The notes under the pieces were generated by a model. The model saw only the letters and a program-made list of their open reading frames with translations. It had not been told where the DNA came from and did no database searches. The translations under genes were made by a program, and so were the position numbers. From IMG/VR virus record IMGVR_UViG_3300012000_000113, positions 1 through 25,754 of that record: 25,754 bases of DNA. One strand, 5' to 3'. Shown in pieces: positions 8,485 to 14,783 of this stretch. The stretch comes from a virus. The first letter of the stretch is position 1. Each line of letters starts with the position of its first letter.

Positions 8485-8571
8485 GGTGGTTCCGGCATTG
8501 CCGGTGGGGGTACGTCGCAGGTTTCCCCACGGCTTAAGCCTTCTCAGCGGCTTAGGCGGGAAAGCTGTGGC
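8485..8571. promoter_or_regulatory. Divergent intergenic region with palindromes (possible operator)
   Basis: This gap separates the start of the tail tube gene (minus) from that of the AP2-like gene (plus). It contains a perfect 10-bp palindrome GGCTTAAGCC (8531-8540), and TAAGCC/GGCTTA can form a 6-bp hairpin around an 8-nt loop (8535-8554). A GGGAAAGCT element follows at 8558-8566. The same CTTAG and GGAAAGCT words make up the repeated intergenic motif elsewhere in the window. No convincing -35/-10 pair is visible. Confidence 0.4.
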
Positions 8572-8835
8572 ATGGCTTCTTACCCTCGCGGCGTTTCTCA
8601 TTGCCCCCACGCCAACCGGCGCCCGTACCAAGCCCGCGTGTGGTGGGCTGGGAGGCGCTGGTCGCTGGGCTACTTCACAACGATTCAGGCAGCAGCGCAG
8701 GCAGTGGAGGTGTGCTACTTAGAGATTGAACGATGGGCAGCCATGAATCTGCCGCCGCCCATGCTGGCGTTGCGGCATCGGGAGCGATCGGTACCAACAG
8801 GGTCACCAGCCGCTGAGGATCATCCGCCAACCTAA
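8572..8835 (+). CDS. Small AP2-like DNA-binding domain protein
   Basis: An 87-residue plus-strand ORF starting with ATG at 8572 (MASYPRGVSHCPHANRR). Residues 16-50 match the bacterial/phage AP2 pattern: a YQARVWW strand, GRRWSLGYF strand and turn, then the helix TTIQAAAQAVEV. AP2 domains bind DNA and in phages occur alone or fused to HNH nucleases; here no nuclease is attached. The Pro-rich C-terminal part (from about residue 60) overlaps antisense to the 3' end of the tail chaperone -1 frame (8675-8835), so one of the two C-termini is under little constraint. The gene opposes the operon, like the plus-strand genes at 7.3 and 13.4 kb. Confidence 0.62.
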   Translation: MASYPRGVSHCPHANRRPYQARVWWAGRRWSLGYFTTIQAAAQAVEVCYLEIERWAAMNLPPPMLALRHRERSVPTGSPAAEDHPPT

Positions 8836-9367
8836 AGATTCGCTCTTGTCCTGCTGCACTGTCCTCTGCTAGCAGTAGACCCCGCCAGCCGTCTTGATGT
8901 TCAACCGGGGCGAGCAGTAGGGCATCCTCTGCCAGTAGGGCTAGCAGCGAAGGTGGTGGCGTTCCCTCCCCGGCAGTGGCCAGGGCGTCGTAGAAGGCCA
9001 TCGCAAACCCTGGCACCTGATGTAGCTCGCATAGGGCCAGCATCGCCGCACCGGCTGCAGAAGGGGGTGCCTGGGCCTTCTCCCGATCTTTAGGCGGCAG
9101 GAACCAACAGAACTCCTCCATCGAGAACGGCTCGCGGCGCTGATCGGAGTCCCGATGAGCGGTCGCGTACCAGGCGTGGAGGTTGGCAATCGGGCGTTCT
9201 GCTGCGTGCAGTCGCTCCCTCAGGAGCCTGGCTCCTTCTTCAAGCGCCGAGCAGATGACGGTTTCGGGGCACCAGGCGAATTGCTCTCGGCTGAACTCTG
9301 GGTTGTGGGGCCAGAAGTCTTGCAAGCGCCAGAAGATAGCTCCCCAGTCGGTGGGAGCAGGCTGGGC
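8675..9367 (-). CDS. Tail assembly chaperone, -1 frame extension (GT-like, T part)
   Basis: This is the downstream half of a frameshifted gene: 230 residues read only after ribosomes on the 9927 frame slip back one base at GGGAAAG (9373-9367). The join is complement(join(9367..9927, 8675..9367)), giving a 417-residue fusion. In this frame a TGA lies at 9412-9410, so it is open through the slip site. No ATG or GTG opens it near its 5' end; only a TTG at 9325 could serve as an independent start, and coding-like sequence (TDWGAIFWRL) already precedes that TTG. The protein has acidic and Ala/Leu-rich helical stretches. By analogy with lambda gpGT it should recruit tail tube subunits to the tape measure and be absent from the mature virion. 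Confidence 0.78.
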   Translation of the reverse strand, partial: AQPAPTDWGAIFWRLQDFWPHNPEFSREQFAWCPETVICSALEEGARLLRERLHAAERPIANLHAWYATAHRDSDQRREPFSMEEFCWFLPPKDREKAQAPPSAAGAAMLALCELHQVPGFAMAFYDALATAGEGTPPPSLLALLAEDALLLAPVEHQDGWRGLLLAEDSAAGQERIFRLADDPQRLVTLLVPIAPDAATPAWAAADSWLPIVQSLSSTPPLPALLPESL

Positions 9368-9927
9368 TTTCCCAGGCTGTCGGCCATTAGCTGCAACGCT
9401 GCCGCAGGATCAGCCGGTGCTGCTCCACCACGCTGCTCTTTGAGCATGAAGGCGTAGATGGCGTTACGGAGGGGCTCGGTCAAGCTGCGGGTGTCGTCAT
9501 CGGTCCACGCTGCGCAATCGGGGTCCACCTTGCCGAGGCGGTAGACAATCGCGGCGGTGACAAGGCGGGTGACTTGTGCCTCATTCTGTAGGGAAAGGCG
9601 ATTGTCAATTTCACGGATCAACCGATGCTCTCTTTGCCGAATGGTGTCTTCCAGTGGCTCCAGCTCTACGGGGATCCCGATGTGCTTAGCCATCAGGCGA
9701 GCGGCCACTAGGTTGGCATCGGCCTCGGGTAGGTCGTCCATTTCGCGGATGATGCTGGCCAGCCGGTGGGTCTGCTCGTTCACCGTGCTTTGGTAGTCGA
9801 TCTCATCAAGCAGCATCCGCTCCCCGGCTAGCAGTGCATTGAAGACAGGAAATTGCAGGATGCCGGTGGTTTCATCCCCCACCTGCTCAACCTTGATCTC
9901 TGGCGCGGTAACAAAGGGAAGGGGCAC
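9220..9927 (-). CDS. Tail assembly chaperone, zero-frame product (G-like)
   Basis: A 235-residue product from a GTG start (MPLPFVTAPEIKVEQ). The first 187 residues are a compact, mostly helical domain (DLPEADANLVAARLM, LEPLEDTIRQREHRL, EPLRNAIYAFMLKEQRG) typical in size for siphophage tail assembly chaperones. After the slip site the zero frame adds 48 residues of low-complexity Ser/Pro/Lys sequence ending at 9220, while the -1 frame continues as a normal protein. That asymmetry is what a lambda G/GT arrangement looks like. The gene follows the HK97 gp10-like connector by 34 nt, with a copy of the 17-nt motif in that gap, and precedes the tail tube gene. In lambda-type phages the pair comes after the tube gene. 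Confidence 0.78.
   Translation of the reverse strand: MPLPFVTAPEIKVEQVGDETTGILQFPVFNALLAGERMLLDEIDYQSTVNEQTHRLASIIREMDDLPEADANLVAARLMAKHIGIPVELEPLEDTIRQREHRLIREIDNRLSLQNEAQVTRLVTAAIVYRLGKVDPDCAAWTDDDTRSLTEPLRNAIYAFMLKEQRGGAAPADPAAALQLMADSLGKPSLLPPTGELSSGACKTSGPTTQSSAESNSPGAPKPSSARRLKKEPGS
9339..9373 (-). promoter_or_regulatory. -1 programmed ribosomal frameshift signal
   Basis: The heptamer GGGAAAG (9373-9367) is in the zero frame as G GGA AAG, the same slippery sequence used by lambda G/GT. It is followed by an 8-nt spacer and then a perfect 6-bp stem GCTCCC/GGGAGC with an 8-nt loop (9358-9339). After slippage the tRNAs re-pair on GGG AAA and the next codon is GCC. Confidence 0.82.
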
Positions 9928-9942
9928 GGGTCAGCCTGACCG

Positions 9943-9959
9943 AACGGCTTAGCTTTCCG
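9943..9959 (-). repeat. Intergenic 17-nt motif, copy at tail chaperone gene
   Basis: CGGAAAGCTAAGCCGTT on the minus strand, beginning 2 nt after the TAA of the gp10-like gene and ending 15 nt before the GTG start of the chaperone gene. It is identical over 17 nt to the copy at 16635-16651. Confidence 0.75.
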
Positions 9960-9961
9960 GC

Positions 9962-10402
9962 TTACAGACCCGTGATTGCCCTTTGAATCCTTGTGCGCAG
10001 CCGGTCACCGAGAGGGAACGGCTCAATCCCTGATACCTGCACCGTGCCCCTGACCGCATCAGTCCAGGGCCTAGCCGGAAGGATGGTGCCATTGCGGAGG
10101 CGGGCGCCCTCATGTACGGCGGTGGCGTAATCGGCGCTCCAGCGGGCCTCCATGCTGTAGGAGTCGGTGAATGTGTAGGTGCCGCTTTGACGCAGGGTGC
10201 CGGTGTCCACGATGTTGCGCGGGCTCCCGACCGTGCCCACCCGGCGCTTCGTATCGCGTGGCCAGTTCCATGCCGAGGGGTTGAACGATGCCTGATAACG
10301 ACCGAACAACTCAGCAAGGGTCTCGCGGCTGATTTTCTGCAGCATCCCGCTCAACTCCCCAGGTCCGGGGCCGCTTACTTGTGTTTCAACTCGGATGCTC
10401 AT
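9962..10402 (-). CDS. HK97 gp10-like head-tail connector/tail completion protein
   Basis: A 146-residue protein from an ATG at 10402. It has the order typical of HK97 gp10-family proteins: an N-terminal helix (GELSGMLQKISRETLAELF), then VDTGTLRQSG, a beta segment with SADYATAVHEG, and the LPARPWTDAV helix. Members of this family sit at the head-tail joint or complete the tail tube. The upstream leader carries tandem AAGGAA-containing repeats that may act as its ribosome binding site. It lies between two other connector-type genes and the tail chaperones. Confidence 0.82.
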   Translation of the reverse strand: MSIRVETQVSGPGPGELSGMLQKISRETLAELFGRYQASFNPSAWNWPRDTKRRVGTVGSPRNIVDTGTLRQSGTYTFTDSYSMEARWSADYATAVHEGARLRNGTILPARPWTDAVRGTVQVSGIEPFPLGDRLRTRIQRAITGL

Positions 10403-10437
10403 GGTTCTTTCTTGGTTTGTTCCTTGGTTTGTTCCTT
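10403..10437 (-). repeat. Tandem 12-nt repeats forming the ribosome binding region
   Basis: Two perfect copies of AAGGAACAAACC (10437-10414) and a degenerate third (AAGAAAGAACC, 10413-10403) directly precede the ATG at 10402 on the minus strand. Each perfect copy carries a Shine-Dalgarno-like AAGGAA, but at 24-35 nt from the start; the nearest, AAGAAAG, is weak. Slippage of this repeat would change leader length. Confidence 0.7.
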
Positions 10438-10444
10438 AGTCGGA

Positions 10445-10918
10445 TCAGATCGCGGTAGACAGGGCAGCCCTGAACTTGTCCCCTAGGGCCTCGCGTAGCT
10501 CAATCCCAATGCCGCCGACCCCGAACGGCTGGCTCAGCTCCAGCATCCTCAGTTTCCCCTGTTCGGCACCATCGGCCAACGTGGGCAGCATGGTGAGGTT
10601 CGTAAGCACCGCCTGCCCGGTAGCGCCTGGCAGCATCCCAGCGGGCCGGTAGCCCGTGTCGTTCCAGCTCAGCGAGGCACCAGCCACCAGCCAGCTCGCA
10701 TTGCCTAGCAGCGCCCAACGGGTCAGATAGCCCTCCAGGATCAGGTCACCAGCCTTAACCCCTGGCAGATCCTGCTCGCTGCGGCCTTTGGCCTTTGCAA
10801 AAGCCTCGATTACCACCGCAGGGCCAGCAGCAGGCACTCCCGCACGGAAGTTGGTGATCGTGCCCGGCGGTTGCCACAGCATCCGCAGGTTGGCGTAGGG
10901 GGCGAAGTCGGTGGCCAT
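10445..10918 (-). CDS. Connector/neck-type structural protein, unknown family
   Basis: A 157-residue protein; its ATG at 10918 shares a base with the preceding stop (TGATG). It is beta-rich with a hydrophobic core (GDLILEGYLTRWALLG, WLVAGASLSWND) and an amphipathic C-terminus. It has no signal peptide. It lies between a helical adaptor-like protein and the gp10-like protein, the usual place of head completion or stopper proteins, which are of similar size. No recognised motif; assignment is by order and size. It is too small for an HK97-fold capsid protein. Confidence 0.62.
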   Translation of the reverse strand: MATDFAPYANLRMLWQPPGTITNFRAGVPAAGPAVVIEAFAKAKGRSEQDLPGVKAGDLILEGYLTRWALLGNASWLVAGASLSWNDTGYRPAGMLPGATGQAVLTNLTMLPTLADGAEQGKLRMLELSQPFGVGGIGIELREALGDKFRAALSTAI

Positions 10919-11412
10919 CAGCTACGCACCAGGGTTGCCATGCCGCTTCCGGCGCCGCTGACCGGCTCGATCCCCAGGGCCTGGAAGATCCGCCCTTTTA
11001 AGGTGACCAAACGACCGCCGAGCACGGCGCCTGCCGTCCCACCAGCGCCGCCCGATTCGTACTTGACCCGCAGCAGGCTGGTGTCCCACTCCAGGACGTC
11101 GGCCTTCTTCTTCAGGTCGTCGCGGCTGAGGGTCTTGCCAGGGGTTGGGCCTTCGTAGCTCGCCGCATTGTTGAGGTGCGCCGTCCCGTTTTCCACCTGA
11201 TCGGCGTAGTCGCTCTCTAGGGTCTCGATCTCGTCGATCCATTGCTGTACCTGCCGAACAGCAGGGGCGGAGGTGATCGCTACTCGGTTGAGGATTGAGG
11301 TCAGCTCGGTGAGGTTGGTTACCGACAAGGGCCAGCCCGCATAGCCACGAATCAGCTCACGGTCATCCTTTGGGGTGATCCGCCACAGGTTGTTGAGGGT
11401 GGGGATAGCCAT
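10918..11412 (-). CDS. Head-tail adaptor-like protein, unknown family
   Basis: A 164-residue protein, ATG at 11412. Residues 25-75 are strongly helical (TELTSILNRVAITS, AVRQVQQWIDEIETLESDY), then a Gly-rich loop (YESGGAGGTAGAVLGG) and a short C-terminal part. Helical proteins of this size directly before a stopper-like gene are usually adaptor proteins docking on the portal. The function is inferred from position. It is coupled by TGATG to the next gene. This is the first clearly structural gene after the accessory block. Confidence 0.62.
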   Translation of the reverse strand: MAIPTLNNLWRITPKDDRELIRGYAGWPLSVTNLTELTSILNRVAITSAPAVRQVQQWIDEIETLESDYADQVENGTAHLNNAASYEGPTPGKTLSRDDLKKKADVLEWDTSLLRVKYESGGAGGTAGAVLGGRLVTLKGRIFQALGIEPVSGAGSGMATLVRS

Positions 11413-11602
11413 AGCGCCGCATGATCTGGCTCAGGTTTCCGGGAAAGCTCCGGTAGTGATCGGGTTCCCCGTGTACAACGACAAAGCAGGCAAGGGCTCC
11501 ATGGCAATGGGCAAAGGTGCCAAGGGCACTGCCAAGGGCCAGAAGCCAGCGATGGCCAAAAAAGGCAAGCCAGCAAAGGGCGGCAGCATGAAGGCGAAGT
11601 GA
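11375..11602 (+). CDS. Possible small Lys/Gly/Ala-rich protein (start uncertain)
   Basis: A plus-strand frame in the 190-nt gap between two minus genes. It ends in a basic low-complexity tail of about 30 residues (MGKGAKGTAKGQKPAMAKKG, then KPAKGGSMKAK) with codons favouring G/C at third positions, which resembles histone-like or packaging-associated peptides. The 75-residue version from 11375 begins inside the neighbouring gene; a GTG at about 11457 or ATGs at 11500/11506 are alternatives. No promoter or Shine-Dalgarno site is clear. The opposite strand shows nothing convincing. I rate it as possible only. Confidence 0.35.
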   Translation: MIRHRLLRVGIAIAPHDLAQVSGKAPVVIGFPVYNDKAGKGSMAMGKGAKGTAKGQKPAMAKKGKPAKGGSMKAK

Positions 11603-11911
11603 TCAGCTCTGATCAATCCAGCTCCTGATCTGCTGCTCCCTGGCGGCGGTGTGGAACGGCTGAGCCTGATACCACTGCCAAACGTCGCAGTGGTTCTTGC
11701 TGACGTTGCAGCCAGCACAGGCAGGCACAAGATTAGAGGGGACCGTCATGCCTCCCTTGACCTTGGGGATCACATGATCAAGCGTGATCTTCTCGGGTTG
11801 GCTGCCGCAGTATGCGCAGCATCCCTCCCAGTTGTTGATAATCTCCCGCCTGAAGCTGTTTTTGGTAACACGTTTGGAAACAAGCTCTGATCCTTCAATC
11901 CGATAGGACAC
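11603..11911 (-). CDS. HNH endonuclease
   Basis: A 102-residue protein from a GTG start at 11911. It has a full HNH core with zinc ligands: CAYC at 32-35, LDHVIPKVKGG at 44-54 (D45, H46), then N60 and PACAGCNVSK at 64-72. Phage HNH proteins either assist terminase in cutting packaged DNA or act as homing nucleases. The usual packaging partner sits beside terminase; this one is about 7.8 kb away in the accessory block, which favours a free-standing homing or accessory nuclease. It starts 3 nt after the metallophosphoesterase stop. Confidence 0.88.
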   Translation of the reverse strand: MSYRIEGSELVSKRVTKNSFRREIINNWEGCCAYCGSQPEKITLDHVIPKVKGGMTVPSNLVPACAGCNVSKNHCDVWQWYQAQPFHTAAREQQIRSWIDQS

Positions 11912-11914
11912 GTG

Positions 11915-13060
11915 TTACTCGGTAAAGACCGGGAATGAACCAACGAAACCCATAGAGCTGTGCAGGAAGCGCATTCCCTGCTGCGGTCGCTCGGGCCTAT
12001 AGCCCTGGCGGTGCCCGTAGGGAGCGCAACCTGGGAGGCTGCCATTTCCGGTAGCCCTACCAAAGCTCAGGGTGTGGAAGTGACCGTGAAAGGTGTTGTC
12101 GGCTGGGATGCTCTGATCGAGGTTCTTAACGTGCTTGTCCACGTTCCATAGCGGGCCAGCAGCGCCACCGTTGTATTTGACGGAATCACCGTGAAAGAAC
12201 CTGATCCGCTTGTCGTATAGATCGAGGTAAAGGCAGTCGGCATCAGCGATCTGCCACACCAGGCGCGGCTGGTCCCTGTAGTGGCGTCGCAGGTTGTGAT
12301 ACATCAAATGGGCAAAGCTGTTCTCGGTAGCGTTGCTCTGCTGTTTTTTCGTGGTTCTGTCATGGTTTCCCACGTTGCAGGGCACGATGATCCGCTCTAG
12401 ATCCGAGTGGGCTAGCAGGTAATCAAAGCCCCGCACCAGGGCTAACTGACACCGTACGATCTGCTGCGTGGTGGTCAGGGTTTGGTTCTGCACAGCGTCG
12501 TTGTGCAGCTCACCTTCGATCATGTCGCCGCCGAGCCACACCACACCCTCGCGGATGGTCATGGTGTTGCGTTGGCCGTTAATGATCTTTAGGGCATTGC
12601 GGAATACCGCATCAAGCCGATCATCGAAAATGTCCGGGTTGAACTCGTTGAGTTCGTTGACCGCTGAAGGCTTTACCACCATGCCGCAGTGAATATCGCT
12701 AATCATCAGGATCGGTGCCGCTTCCTCTTGCTCGGGATCTTCCGGCAGCTCAATCGTGCCCTGATCAAAAATGTCCCTGATCTCTAGGGCCACCGTTAGC
12801 GCATCCTGCACCGTTTCCAGCTTGGCTAATGCACGCTCTGCCGATGCCTTGGCATCCCTCACCTCAGCTCTGAGCCTGCGGGCATCAAGCTGCAGCGCCA
12901 GCAGATCCTCTGAGGTATCGCTGCGCTTGTTATTGGGACACATGCCCGGCAGGCAGAAGGGTCGCCGCTTGCCCGCTTCTACCTGCCACTCGATCGCGCT
13001 TTCCACAATCCATGCCCTGCAAGCACTGTTTCGCCTGCATTGAAAGGTGCGCTCTGACAT
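11915..13060 (-). CDS. Metallophosphoesterase with N-terminal Cys knuckles
   Basis: A 381-residue protein. The N-terminus has paired Cys (C8, C14, C36, C41) suggesting a small zinc-binding element, followed by a coiled coil (about 52-95). The catalytic domain has the complete calcineurin-like set in order: SDIHCG (121-126), GGD (177-179), GNHDR (231-235), FFHGD (289-292) and GHFHT (326-330). Such enzymes cleave phosphodiesters (DNA, RNA or cyclic nucleotides) using two metal ions. The substrate is unknown. The Cys/coiled-coil front suggests nucleic-acid binding, so a nuclease role is the most likely. It is 4 nt downstream of the small helical gene and directly upstream of the HNH gene; the three may form a moron-type cassette. 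Confidence 0.87.
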   Translation of the reverse strand: MSERTFQCRRNSACRAWIVESAIEWQVEAGKRRPFCLPGMCPNNKRSDTSEDLLALQLDARRLRAEVRDAKASAERALAKLETVQDALTVALEIRDIFDQGTIELPEDPEQEEAAPILMISDIHCGMVVKPSAVNELNEFNPDIFDDRLDAVFRNALKIINGQRNTMTIREGVVWLGGDMIEGELHNDAVQNQTLTTTQQIVRCQLALVRGFDYLLAHSDLERIIVPCNVGNHDRTTKKQQSNATENSFAHLMYHNLRRHYRDQPRLVWQIADADCLYLDLYDKRIRFFHGDSVKYNGGAAGPLWNVDKHVKNLDQSIPADNTFHGHFHTLSFGRATGNGSLPGCAPYGHRQGYRPERPQQGMRFLHSSMGFVGSFPVFTE

Positions 13061-13064
13061 GGTT

Positions 13065-13253
13065 TTACGCCAGCCTCTGCAGCCAGACGCGAGCGCCCAC
13101 GCTGATCGACCGCTCCAGCATTGTGACGATCTTGTGCGCGGTTTTGCGCTCCAGGTTCAGGGCCACATCACGCAGCACCTGGCGGGTGGCCTCCTCATCC
13201 CGAGCGCCGACCGTGGCGTGGAGGGTGAGAAACGCCCGTAGATCAAGGGGCAT
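13065..13253 (-). CDS. Small helical protein, unknown function
   Basis: A 62-residue protein from an ATG at 13253, predicted mainly helical (MPLDLRAFLTLHA, ATRQVLRDVALNLERKTAHK). No Cys, no membrane segment. It ends 4 nt before the metallophosphoesterase start and is probably translated with it. A degenerate copy of the 17-nt motif ends 16 nt before its ATG, at about the same distance as in two other genes. No known family recognised. Confidence 0.55.
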   Translation of the reverse strand: MPLDLRAFLTLHATVGARDEEATRQVLRDVALNLERKTAHKIVTMLERSISVGARVWLQRLA

Positions 13254-13269
13254 GGCGCGTGTTGCGTTT

Positions 13270-13281
13270 CCTTAGCTTGCC
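13270..13281 (-). repeat. Degenerate copy of the intergenic motif
   Basis: GGCAAGCTAAGG on the minus strand matches the core of CGGAAAGCTAAGCCGTT at 10 of 12 positions and ends 16 nt upstream of the ATG at 13253. Confidence 0.4.
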
Positions 13282-13284
13282 AGT

Positions 13285-13313
13285 TTGCTTAGGGAACCGC
13301 AGTGGCTTAGGAT
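13285..13313 (+). promoter_or_regulatory. Candidate promoter for the plus-strand gene at 13383
   Basis: TTGCTT (13285-13290) and TAGGAT (13308-13313) are separated by 17 nt, giving 4/6 matches to each sigma-70 consensus box. Transcription would begin near 13320 and leave a leader of about 63 nt. Evidence is sequence match only. Confidence 0.35.
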
Positions 13314-13319
13314 ACGCAA

Positions 13320-13364
13320 GCCGGAGGGTCCTTGTTCAGCGCAGGGGCCGATGTCACCTCCGGC
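13320..13364 (+). other. Inverted repeat in the 13383 gene leader
   Basis: GCCGGAGG (13320-13327) and CCTCCGGC (13357-13364) form a perfect 8-bp stem enclosing 29 nt, between the candidate promoter and the ATG at 13383. It could be an operator or an mRNA structure. It does not match a riboswitch class I can name. Confidence 0.5.
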
Positions 13365-13382
13365 ACCCATTACTGACCACCG

Positions 13383-13652
13383 ATGCTGACCACCGCCTCT
13401 GAAATCTGGGAGCGTTACCCCAACGGAGCCATTGTCCGCGACCGCCTAGGGAACTGCCTGCCTGGGGTGGTGTCCTGCGACCTCAACACAGGAGAGGTGA
13501 TCAGCGTCGTGGGCCGTGACGATAAGGGGCCGCGTGGTGAGCGCAGTGAGCTTCTCCCCATCACCGAGGGGCAACTGCAGCGCCGCCGCCAGTTTCACCC
13601 AGCCCCGCTGACGATCGAGCCCAAGCAATGGCTCCACATCGGGTTTGGCTAG
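13383..13652 (+). CDS. Unknown 89-residue protein (plus-strand moron)
   Basis: A plus-strand ORF beginning MLTTASEIWERYPNGAIV. The centre looks like a small beta-rich fold (VRDRLGNCLPGVVSCDLNTG, then EVISVVGRDDKG) and the C-terminus is basic, then hydrophobic (LQRRRQF, IEPKQWLHIGFG). No family recognised. It is a single gene inserted against the operon, with its own candidate promoter and structured leader, and no clear Shine-Dalgarno site. It ends 9 nt from the convergent glycosyltransferase stop. A prophage-expressed accessory role is possible but unproven. Confidence 0.6.
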   Translation: MLTTASEIWERYPNGAIVRDRLGNCLPGVVSCDLNTGEVISVVGRDDKGPRGERSELLPITEGQLQRRRQFHPAPLTIEPKQWLHIGFG

Positions 13653-13661
13653 GGCTAGCGC

Positions 13662-14780
13662 CTACCAGGGCACTAAGTGATCATGGTTTGATAGCAGCCC
13701 GAGCTTGTCGTCGCCATCCTGCATGTCGATGCCATCCTCATTCCGTTGGCGGAAATAGGCGCGGATCTGGTCCCTGAGGCGGGGCTTGTTACCGCTTAGC
13801 CTGTAGATCCCTCTGGTGTCTTTGTAGATGTCAACCTGAGGATCAAAGTTGTTTTCAACTAAGATTTTCCAGCGATCCACATAGCGCCGATTAACCTTAG
13901 AGCCATGCCAATAGTGCAGCAGGGTTCCATCAACGCAACCTACATTGCGTTTAATGTGTCGCTCGGCTCTATCCTGCCAAGCCATCACGGCAGCCCGATA
14001 GTTGGGGTGAATATCTTTGTGGACGCTTTCTTGGCCACGACCGATCAAGGCTTTGGCCATGTGGTGATCAGCAGCGCCGAGGATTGGGAAATCCATGAAG
14101 CCTCCAACAATATCTAAAGCCTCCCGTCTGGCTGCCCAGGCGTAGCCACTGTGCCAGCGATTAACAACGGACTTGCCGTCATTACCACCGCCGTAGTAAT
14201 CGCCTGAATCAGGCGGCACCAGCCCTTGCTGATAGCTGTGGACAAACGAGTGGTGGGCTGCGATTGGCTCGTACTTCGGTGACAGGTCCAGCGCAACACT
14301 GAACATCTGCACTACATGGTAATGCTGCAACTGATGCAGGGTTTCGGAAACCCAATCAGGCCTACTGAACAGCACGTCTGAATCAATCCAGGCAACGTAT
14401 TTCCAGTCAGGTGGAAGGTGCTGCAAGGCGACGTTGAGTAGGGATTCTTTCGTCCATATTTCCTGCTCATAATCGCACCGGACCTTGATGTAGTCCTGCT
14501 TCAATCTATTTGGCGGCATCTTAGCCGCAGCAGGCACGGGAGCTGGGCCAAAGCTGGTGAAGGTGGGGTCTTCTTTAGAATCATTCGGATACGCCCAATC
14601 ATCTGCCGCACTGGTGCGCTCTCCAAACGAGCACTCAACCGTGAGCAGCACGGCGCCCGCGTCGCGCACATGCTTCTGAAAGTCTGCCCATAACTTCCAC
14701 CGCCTTTTATAGCGTTGAGGGTTGAATAGTGGAGTAATCACGTAGAGCGGCTGCTCTACATTATCCTTAGGGTAATACAT
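13662..14780 (-). CDS. Phage glycosyltransferase (GT-A type)
   Basis: A 372-residue protein. Residues 11-50 give an LYVITPLFNP start typical of GT-A nucleotide-sugar enzymes. The metal-binding DxD occurs in YVAWIDSDVLF (128-138, D133/D135). A later GGFMDFPILGAADHHM segment and a C-terminal LLHYWHGSKVNRRYVDRW box resemble phage galactosyltransferase-like proteins. It probably transfers a sugar to a host surface glycan, virion protein or nucleotide; the acceptor cannot be read from sequence. The gene is visibly richer in A/T than the terminase-portal genes, which suggests later acquisition. It lies 3 nt after the upstream gene, in the block where a capsid gene would be expected. Confidence 0.8.
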   Translation of the reverse strand: MYYPKDNVEQPLYVITPLFNPQRYKRRWKLWADFQKHVRDAGAVLLTVECSFGERTSAADDWAYPNDSKEDPTFTSFGPAPVPAAAKMPPNRLKQDYIKVRCDYEQEIWTKESLLNVALQHLPPDWKYVAWIDSDVLFSRPDWVSETLHQLQHYHVVQMFSVALDLSPKYEPIAAHHSFVHSYQQGLVPPDSGDYYGGGNDGKSVVNRWHSGYAWAARREALDIVGGFMDFPILGAADHHMAKALIGRGQESVHKDIHPNYRAAVMAWQDRAERHIKRNVGCVDGTLLHYWHGSKVNRRYVDRWKILVENNFDPQVDIYKDTRGIYRLSGNKPRLRDQIRAYFRQRNEDGIDMQDGDDKLGLLSNHDHLVPW

Positions 14781-14783
14781 TGA

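Noticed and set aside
9307-9325. Independent TTG start for the second tail chaperone gene
   Set aside because: Coding-like sequence continues upstream in the same frame to the slippery heptamer, and no Shine-Dalgarno site precedes the TTG; frameshifting explains the data better.
9155-9457. 100-residue plus ORF opposite the tail chaperones
   Set aside because: Antisense to two overlapping coding frames; composition is shadow-like and no motif is seen.
13320-13364. Named riboswitch (e.g. cyanobacterial glnA motif)
   Set aside because: Only a single long-range stem is visible; conserved loop sequences of that motif are absent.
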